Under the pieces are notes generated by a model, which was not told the DNA's origin, made no database searches, and saw only the letters and a list, made by a program, of their open reading frames with translations. Made by a program: the position numbers and the translations under genes. A stretch of DNA of 64,000 nucleotides. Source: Valencia hispanica (Eukaryota; Chordata; Actinopteri; Cyprinodontiformes; Valenciidae). Positions 57,201-64,000 of this stretch are shown here, one piece after another; position 1 is the first letter of the stretch, and every line of letters starts with the position of its first letter. The stretch lies in assembly GCA_963556495.2 (NCBI GenBank), contig OY747702.1, positions 17,997,403 to 18,061,402 on the forward strand. Reading direction: 5' to 3'.

Positions 57201-60200
57201 TGACCTTGGTTCTGACATAGTGCAGCCGGTTACGTAGCGGAGCGAGGGGCGGGTCGCGGGGTGTGTGTGAGCAGTGATAGACAGATGTCAGACACTCCTT
57301 CAGATGCTGCTCTGGCTCTGATTGGCTGTTTTCTACCGGGCGCGGTGGATTCTTGCAAATAGCAGTAGGGGCTGTAGGCGTGACCAATTGAGCTGCTTTT
57401 TTTTAACAGATTACAAATCTCATTTCCTACTTTCAGGACAAATGGACAGTTTTAGGAAATATCACAAAAAGTTACTTTTATTCAAGTTACCCACTGCAGC
57501 TTTAATATGTGCTACCTTGTGTTGAGGCGTCATAAAAGTACCCACGTGTGTACAGTAGAGCTGGGTATCGATTCAAATTTGAAGAATCGATTCGATTCCG
57601 ATTCTCAAGAGTTAGAATCGTTTTATCACAATCCAATCGGTTCCAGTTCGATATTGATATGGGTCAGTGCCACAAAAAAAAACGTGTTTTTTTTAGCTGT
57701 TACCTTAATTACATGACTGTAAATCAATGAGGCAACACTGGGTGAGGTTACAGTTCACTATTAATCCATTCAGACCTAAACCTTAAAATGCCCGTTTGGA
57801 CTTTTCCCTCCTGTTTTAGCTGTAAAAAGGGCAAACGATGTTAAACCATTAAATACATTTTTGGACGTAGGAATTGATTTTTAAGATTTTTTAATAATAA
57901 TTAATTCAGAATCAGAGAATCGATTCTGAACACGGCACTAGTGTACAGCTGGTTCTAAAAACATTTGGTGGTGTGTGCTCCTTTCTGTTCTGCTCTGACT
58001 GTGCAGCCGCTAGAGGTGTTGTCAGATCTCATGACAGAATTTTTCTCAGAAAGAAGAAAGGGCGCTCATAATCGTTTGGAATAGAACAGAGCAAGCAAAT
58101 GAAGGAGCTTAAGGCATGAGTCGTAAAGTAGCAGCGCGTGTCTGTCACCAGATGCTACGAAAACTGCAGCGTGTAATTAAGGTGTACATGTAATGCGACT
58201 AAAACACAGCTGAATTAAAGTAATGTACATCCAGCGGTTAAGATGATGAGAGCAATGGTGTTATTACGCAGCTTAATGTTGCCATTGTTGTTGATCATGT
58301 GCCGACCATCCAGAGCCGGCTCCTCCCCCTGACTGCAGCTATGATCAGCTTCAAAAACAGTATTTTTTTGGGGTTTTTTGGGGGGGGGGGGGGTGAATTC
58401 AAAACAAAATGCATGAACCCTCTGTGACATGAATGACATATTTTCATTTTGGATGTTGTCATGGGTGTAACTAGAGCGTTCTCCCGTCAAACAGGTCCAG
58501 GCTGACGGGGCTGACGACGGCTGTGTGACTTTTGTGATGCACGACGAGGACCATACGCTGGGCAACTCCCTCAGATATATGATCATGAAGAAGTCAGTGA
58601 TCTCTCCGTGTTTTTTCACAGCTATAGCTCTCATGTCAAAGGTCGCAGCGTTTTCCTTTCGTGCAAAACACGAAAGAAAAGAAAATAATGCAGGTCCCTC
58701 ACCTGCAGGCACAGCTCCATCAGCTCATGATACTCACCCCTGCGTCTGATTTCTTTGCTCTGTTTCTGGCCTGTCAGAGTGATGAAAACCTTCGCTTTAG
58801 GGTCACCTTCTAAGCGAAACCGTCATCACAATCCTGTGTCTCTCTCTGTTTTCTCTCGTCAGCCCGGATGTGGAGTTCTGCGGCTACACCATCACGCATC
58901 CTTCCGAGAGCAAGATCAACTTTCGCATCCAGACGCGAGGTCGGCGCCGAACCTTAAGTCCCTCTCACACCTTCACGCCACACCTACCCCACACAGTTTA
59001 GCTAAAGTCTCTGCACCCAGTGAAGTTTTTCCAAATTTAGCTGCGTTAGAACCATAACCTACAATGTATTTTAACGGAACACCAAGGAGCACGGTTCAAT
59101 CCCTCAGCTATTAAAGGAAGCAGTAAACTGAAGACTCCTAACCGCCAAGACGTCACCGCTTAAAGGTCAGGCTTTGATCAGAAAAGCAGCCAGGGGTAAC
59201 TCTGGTAACCCATTAGTTGTAAACTCCACAAATCTGAACTTTTTATGGAAGAAATCAATTGAAATTTTTATTAATCATGTTTACAGTTTGTGACAAGCCC
59301 TTTAAGGGGGCCTAGCAAGCATGTGGAAGACGCCTTTCTAGTCAGGCTAGACTAGACCTTCGTGTCAACAAACAATGTATGGAGGAAACTGAAAACTGCA
59401 TATCAACTTAAACACACCACCCCTACAGTGAAACGGGGTGCTGGTGGCAGCATCATGCGGATGGGAGGCTTTTCTTCAGCAGGGACGAGGGACATGGGGG
59501 GAAATTCAGCTTTGAGCAGGACGACAACCCTAATCATACAGCCAGAGCTATAGTGGAATGGCTTAGATCAAAAAATGTGAAGATGGCCTAGTCAAATCCA
59601 TTTGAGAATCGGTGTTCCCAGAGCCTCTCCGTCCAAGCTGACTGAGCTTGAATTATTATGCATGGAAGAATCGGCAAGAATTGGAGTCTCTGTGTGTCGA
59701 TAGACGCCTCCTAAAAGAGCTGCAGCTGTTTGCTTGTAGCAAAAGGTGGTTCTCCAATGTGTGCCACGCTGTTTAGATTTATGTGCAAGGTTTTAAAACT
59801 CCCTTCCTTTCACTTTACAATGACGCACCTTTTTTTTGTTGGTCCATCACATTAAATCCTAGAAACATATTTTGATGTTTGTGGCCTAAAAATGTGAGAA
59901 AGTTCAAAGGGTCATGAGCGCAAGGCACTGTATTTATTAACTGTTTATTTGCATAGATGCAGGGACGCTGAAAGGGAATTTTCAGTCTGGGTTGCAAAGT
60001 AAACATGCTGATTGGAGTCTTGCGCTTTCACTTAGGTCACTCAGTTGCGTAAGAACGGCCGGTGTTGAATTCAGAGTCACATACTTGTACGTGCTCATAC
60101 ACACGCACTCACACAGGTGAGAGGCAAGAGTTGAATTACATGCATTTTGTCATTAAAAACAAACAGCAGCCATATAACATGAAAGGACTTTGCCAAGAAA

Positions 60201-62458
60201 ACAACTTGTTGTTGCAGCAGGTTTTTGGACTAATGGAGGTTCTGTAAGGTTCTGCCTCCATCCTTGTAAAACTCAATTAGCCTTCAGGCAGAGGTCAGAA
60301 AAAAAAACAGGTTGTTTCCCTCTTTGCCTTCGGACATCCTGGAAGTCTGCGACTCGAAGCAATCTGCTTGGTTTGCTTAGATAGAAAACCACTGAACCAA
60401 TTTGAATTATAAATGGAACTTTATGCACTATATGATAACTAGGATCAATTGCATTTGATGCGTGATCGGACTGAAATTACTTTATTTTTGTAAAGTGCTT
60501 GAGATGACGTCCTGTGAATGGGTGCTTATTTATATATATATATAGCCAAATTGAATTTCATTAAAGGCTGTTTCTTGATTATTGAGGATAGATGAAAGTT
60601 ATCTCTGTTGATAGGTAATGGATCTTTATCGCTCTAACTATTCACTTTTAAAAGAATCATTAGTATAGTGTGTGCCAGCTTGCCCTGCCTTGACCCTTTT
60701 CATAATTTGCCACATTTGGTTTATTTTATGCATGGAATCTCTTATCTGCTCAAAAGAACTAAAAGAAGTCTTTCATCCAAATTTCATCATGCTTTAAGCC
60801 TCTTTGTTCAGTCTCTGGTAGTTTTCAGCAGGTGTGTATTGGATGATTGTTTGTATTAATTAATTAATTTTCTATTGCAATACAACATATTTCCCCCCTC
60901 CTCAGTTTCTTATTCGCTACATTTAATTTACCATTCATATAAAACGGCACAAACGGTCTCTGTCCTGTTTCTTGGACTGTGATTGATGTGATTCCATGCA
61001 ATTGGTTTTGATTGAATAGTTTCTACTTTTTCGTTTGATTACTGTTGACGGGGAAATAAAAGCAGTTGAGCTGCATGGACTGTGTGCCTCGTTGGATCAA
61101 AGTCAGACGACAGCAGGGGACTGAATCCAGTCTCTGGTTTTAGCCATTAGCCCAACGTTTGAAAGGGGTAGGCTGCCTGAAATGTTTCTGTGGAGTCGGG
61201 GAAGGCCACGGCCTTTTAAAAACGGAGATATTTCAGAGGTTCTCTTGGAAACCGTTTCTGTTGTAAATGTTTCATCACACAACGCCGACTGCCTTTTCAT
61301 GTATACTTAGAGGCTTCCAATATATTATGCTTGGCATCATTATGGATATTTTTATCCATCTGGACAAATGCTTCATCAAGCCATTATTTTTCCATGTATT
61401 GACACACAGGGTTCAGCTTTTATGGAAGATAGACTCTTTTGGCAAAATTTGCAATCCAAATGTTTTGCAACAGAAAAAGAATACTACCCTCTGGAGTTGT
61501 TTAAAAACTAAAACATCCACTTCCATAAAATGCTTTCAAATTCAAAGCTACATCATAAAAAAAATCACCAGTAATTTAGCACTTTTAATGTTTTAATGTC
61601 ACATGATGCTATTAGTTTTTTATTACTAAAATACACGCTGAGTTATTTTCCATGTGATAATTTTATTGGGGTTGAGGATTTTTTTTTAATTGGCTAGTGA
61701 TTAAATAAAATATTCACCTTTTTACTACCCTTTAAAATAATTTTAAGAAAAAAAAAACTAACTGTTATAAATTATATTGCGATGTAGTGTAATGCAGTAT
61801 TAGTTGCTGGATTTTCAGTTTTTTTTATATATTTTCCTAATCACTACAACAATGACTGTTTCTTAATTGTCTGACACTGAATCAAACTAAACTTTTCCTG
61901 TTTTTAGGTCAGTTAGGATTACCTCAGTTAATTCTGTTCAAAGTCTGACTTTGATTTACTAAATAATCCCATTAAAATAATGTTCTTTGGCACTGTTAAT
62001 ATTTTGTACGTTAATGGTAAATCAAGGTATTTATTAAAATATGTAAAAATAAAACAAAAATGCTTGAGAAAAACGGAAGCGTGAATGAATTAGGCAGATT
62101 CTGTCCATTGCTGAGGCATTTCTTTAATTTTCCTCTTCTTCCTTCAGTTCCCTAAATTGACTTTTTAAGCACCAAACATCCACTTTACTTAAGTAATATT
62201 GTTTGGCGTTGAAATTCCGTTGTAGAGTTAGGCTAAACAGTCTGAGACAGAGTGTTCTTCCCGTCTTTAGGATTTAAATTTTGAGTTGGAATCGAGAACC
62301 TGAGCCTGTTCAGCTGTCGGCACTTCATCTGGCTGCGATGGTGGTTTTTAATCAGTTCTCCTATAATCATTTCAGGGGGGATTCCGGCTGTAGAGCCGCT
62401 GCGAAGAGGCCTCAATGAACTCCATGATGTTTGTCAACATGTCTTCAACACCTTTCAG
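54257..62458 (+). CDS. polr1d: polr1d: RNA polymerases I and III subunit AC19 (RPAC2), 3' end not resolved
   Basis: Coding exons are 54257-54295, 58495-58592, 58863-58939 and 62376-62458, all GT-AG and in phase, giving 99 aa in the window. The start [13 protein letters not shown] matches the internal MAEGERKTALEM of human POLR1D, so the human N-terminal extension is absent. The RPB11-like dimerisation fold is clear: [20 protein letters not shown], then [20 protein letters not shown] and [20 protein letters not shown]. Family knowledge: AC19 pairs with AC40 (POLR1C) in both Pol I and Pol III, and human mutations cause Treacher Collins syndrome. The last exon joins a donor in phase 0. About 18 further residues are expected but not found with confidence before 64000. 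Confidence 0.95.
54657..54682. repeat. (TG)n microsatellite
   Basis: Thirteen TG dinucleotides lie in polr1d intron 1. Confidence 0.95.
55620..55700. repeat. A/T homopolymer-rich tract
   Basis: Nearly pure A and T runs in polr1d intron 1, able to fold on themselves. No other content is seen from 55130 to 56420, apart from AT-rich intron. Confidence 0.7.
56431..57500. mobile_element. CpG-rich terminal-repeat element, hAT-like, about 1.07 kb
   Basis: The ends CAGTAGGTAACT (56435-56446) and AGTTACCCACTG (57485-57496) are inverted with 11 of 12 matches. ATTAATAT (56423-56430) and TTTAATAT (57501-57508) lie equally far outside and could be an 8-bp target duplication. The interior contains 'agccccgcctccaagccccg', promoter-like CpG-rich sequence at 57180-57360, and a minus-strand 50-codon lysine-rich frame at 57007-57159. 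No transposase catalytic region was seen. The hAT assignment is inference. Confidence 0.6.
57007..57159 (-). other. 50-codon Lys-rich small ORF inside the CpG-rich element
   Basis: The frame starts [20 protein letters not shown], passes [20 protein letters not shown], and stops after EIKRG. It follows a CpG-rich promoter-like block on its 5' side. The stop overlaps a donor-like 'gagg|gtaaat', so it could be a first exon. The function is unknown, and it may be part of the mobile element. Confidence 0.3.
57560..57960. mobile_element. Probable MITE with GAATCGATTC-rich ends
   Basis: 'Gagctgggtatcgattcaaa' near the left and 'agagaatcgattctgaacac' near the right share the ATCGATTC core in opposite orientations. 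No coding capacity is visible. Exact ends and family are not established. Confidence 0.45.
58380..58393. repeat. Poly-G tract in polr1d intron 1
   Basis: Fourteen consecutive G follow a G/T-rich lead-in, about 100 bp upstream of the acceptor for exon 58495. Confidence 0.9.
59040..59935 (+). mobile_element. Tc1-like transposon relic in polr1d intron 3
   Basis: Plus-oriented remnants occur in order: 'agcaagcatgtggaag' (59316-59331), a degraded [18 protein letters not shown] block (59373-59440), [14 protein letters not shown] (59440-59480), 'agcaggacgacaaccc' with the second Asp region (59514-59529), and the terminal 'agcgcaaggcactgta' (59917-59932). All frames are broken. Confidence 0.75.
59940..62375. 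other. Rest of polr1d intron 3
   Basis: AT-rich sequence with no exon or classifiable repeat. A short TA run lies at 60530-60545. Confidence 0.45.
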
Positions 62459-62717
62459 GTACACCTTTTTGTCGTAATGAGTGTCTTACAAAGGGAAAAA
62501 CTAGTTATACATTTTTGACAAAAAAAAAAGAATCGCGCAGGTACTGTAACTTTTAGCAGTCACCTTGCTGACTGTGTAAAGGTTCTCTGTTGGAGTCTGT
62601 TGCTTGCCTGTCTGCCTTTGCAGTAAGGAAGACTGTAACTCCAGAAATGGCATCATACACAGGTTGAGTTCTGCTTTGAAGGGATGGCTAGAAACAAAAA
62701 GTGAAGAACACAGCAGT

Positions 62718-62752
<35 letters not shown>

Positions 62753-63410
62753 ACTCAGAATTACTCTTTCTTCTGTAACATGCTGTTCTCTTCAGCTGGA
62801 TCAGAAAACTTGGCCCTTTGCTTCACCTGAGGGCACTGTTGGAACACAGGCTAGGCTGGTGGACAGATGAGAAGCTACGTCAACTCACAACACTCTACAA
62901 AGGCTTCTACAGTCGTCGTTTTATTGCCGCATTAGCTTTGCCAGTCGATTTGTAACAGCTGCAGATAAAGGTTCCTTTTGATCAAAGTGCTCTTTAGTTC
63001 ATTTGGCTCCGCCACTGATTATTGTTTGATCGTTCGTAGCACAGAAAAGCTTGAACTGCTACGTGGTTGATGAGCTCCATTCACAGCAGGTAGCAGATCC
63101 AATCCGTGCTTTTATTTGTCTTTGCTTTTCTTTTAAAAGCAATCTGTCATTTTAGTCTGAACGTTTGGCTCAGTGATTCACTGGCTTGACTTTTCTTGTC
63201 TTAAAAGTATGCTAATAGGGAAGATCCTCAGCCATCTGTATGAGTCAACAACATCGATCTTCTGGAAGGGTCCAACTTTCTGGTTGCCATGGGGATCTTG
63301 GGATTTCTGTTCCTTGGAAATGAAACAAAAAGCGAGCCCTCCTTTCTAGACTGGGATTTAAACTTTTAGACTGTCGGATGCCATTAAATTATACATGTAT
63401 GGTTCTACAG
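62459..63410. other. Sequence after polr1d exon 4, 3' structure unresolved
   Basis: Two acceptor-like sites occur. 'Ctgcctttgcag' at about 62612-62623 would place an in-frame TAA immediately. 'Ttctcttcag' at about 62787-62796 would give LDQKTWPFASPEG and a stop after 24 codons. Neither resembles the expected POLR1D C terminus. A run of 30 T lies at 62719-62748. Confidence 0.4.
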
Positions 63411-63660
63411 GCCTTGTAAAAGTATTCATCCTCTTAAAACGTCCCCCCCTCATTTTTTTCTTGTTACAATAAATATACAAGTACTGTATGAAAATTTTAT
63501 GCGGCAAGCCAACACAAAGTAGATCATAATTCTGGGCTGGGAGTAAAATGGATTAATGGTTTTTAAACTCTTTACAAATTAATATCTGACGAGTGTGGCG
63601 TGTATTTCTATTCAGCCCTGTTTACTCCAATACCCCTTGAAGAAAATTTGGAGTTGGTCT
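63411..63660 (+). mobile_element. Tc1-like 5' terminal fragment
   Basis: The piece starts 'caggccttgtaaaagtattc' and includes 'ctttacaaattaatatctga' and 'gtgtatttctattcagccct', as in the left ends of the Tc1-like elements. It stops abruptly at about 63660. Confidence 0.65.
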
Positions 63661-63726
63661 TGTAACCGGAGGGTTGCCGGCTCGAGCCCCCCGTCTCAGT
63701 TGTTGTGTCCTTTGCCAAGACACTTC
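63661..63726 (+). repeat. Short tRNA-B-box-like repeat fragment
   Basis: 'Agggttgccggctcgagccc' resembles the B-box part of a tRNA-derived SINE, followed by 'gttgtgtcctttgccaagac', seen in common teleost repeats. No A box or full tRNA fold is present, so it is not called a tRNA gene. Confidence 0.4.
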
Positions 63727-64000
63727 AAGGCAAGGCAAGGCAAGGCAATTTTATTTGTATAGCACACTTTCAACAGCAGGGCAATTCAAGGTGCTTTACA
63801 TGATTTGGGGATTTAAAAGAAACACATAAAAGAAACACACATTATACATGATACACAATAAAGAAAGAGAAAGATCAAAAAAAGCAAGAGAGCATGAACA
63901 CATTTCATACATATGACATCAAGCATTTACTCAAAGGCAATTCTAAACAGATGGGTTTTTAGTCTCGATTTAAAGCAGTTCAGAGTTTCAGCAGCTCTAC
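63727..64000 (+). repeat. CAAGG-type LINE 3' tail repeat, runs off the window
   Basis: A (GGCAA)n head and 'ttttatttgtatagcacact', then 'caattcaaggtgctttacat', match the copy at 26267 over the rest of the window. It is the third copy in the window, and its coding part, if any, lies beyond 64000. Confidence 0.8.

Noticed and set aside
63661..63726. Possible tRNA gene
   Set aside because: Only a B-box-like word is present, with no A box or cloverleaf. A repeat fragment is more likely.
1..64000. CRISPR arrays, operons, bacterial or viral genes
   Set aside because: Intron-split vertebrate genes throughout. No regularly spaced direct repeats and no viral coding regions were recognised.

Overview
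The window is ray-finned fish (teleost) nuclear DNA. Four vertebrate protein genes can be assembled exon by exon with GT-AG introns and matching phases. The non-genic space is full of Tc1/mariner relics, L2/CR1-like LINE pieces and hAT-like elements of the kind common in teleosts. I cannot name the species.

Layout. (1) 1112-7917, plus strand: pdgfrl (PDGF receptor-like), six coding exons, a secreted protein with three Ig-like domains, 366 aa. (2) 9596-37369, minus strand, convergent with pdgfrl (polyA signals about 640 bp apart): mtus1 (ATIP, microtubule-associated tumour suppressor 1). The long ATIP3-type chain of 14 coding exons gives 1263 aa, and a probable non-coding first exon ends at 42060. 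An ATIP1-type first exon lies at 25090-25210 (444 aa product). Two further candidate start exons, one encoding MGCAGSK with a myristoylation/palmitoylation-type N terminus at 16933-16986 and one at 24667-24724, splice in phase into the same coiled-coil body. (3) 47685-52014, minus strand: vamp7, seven coding exons, exactly 220 aa (longin domain, R-SNARE, C-terminal anchor). (4) 54257-62458, plus strand, head-to-head with vamp7: polr1d (AC19 subunit of RNA polymerases I and III), four coding exons. Its last residues are not resolved and may lie beyond the window.

The pdgfrl-mtus1 pair also occurs side by side in human 8p22. The vamp7 and polr1d neighbours differ from the human order as I recall it.

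Mobile DNA. There are three full-length but broken Tc1-like elements with long inverted repeats (20771-22148, 33721-35290, 44958-46561) and at least nine Tc1 fragments. There is an internally deleted L2-like LINE (26267-27385), three copies of its 3' CAAGG-type tail, and a LINE 3' end nested in a Tc1 relic with a 12-bp target duplication. A 652-bp hAT element has an 8-bp target duplication, and a CpG-rich 1.06-kb terminal-repeat element lies in polr1d intron 1. No prokaryotic features, CRISPR arrays or viral genes were seen. The most notable observation is the set of alternative mtus1 N termini, especially the lipid-anchor-like MGC exon.
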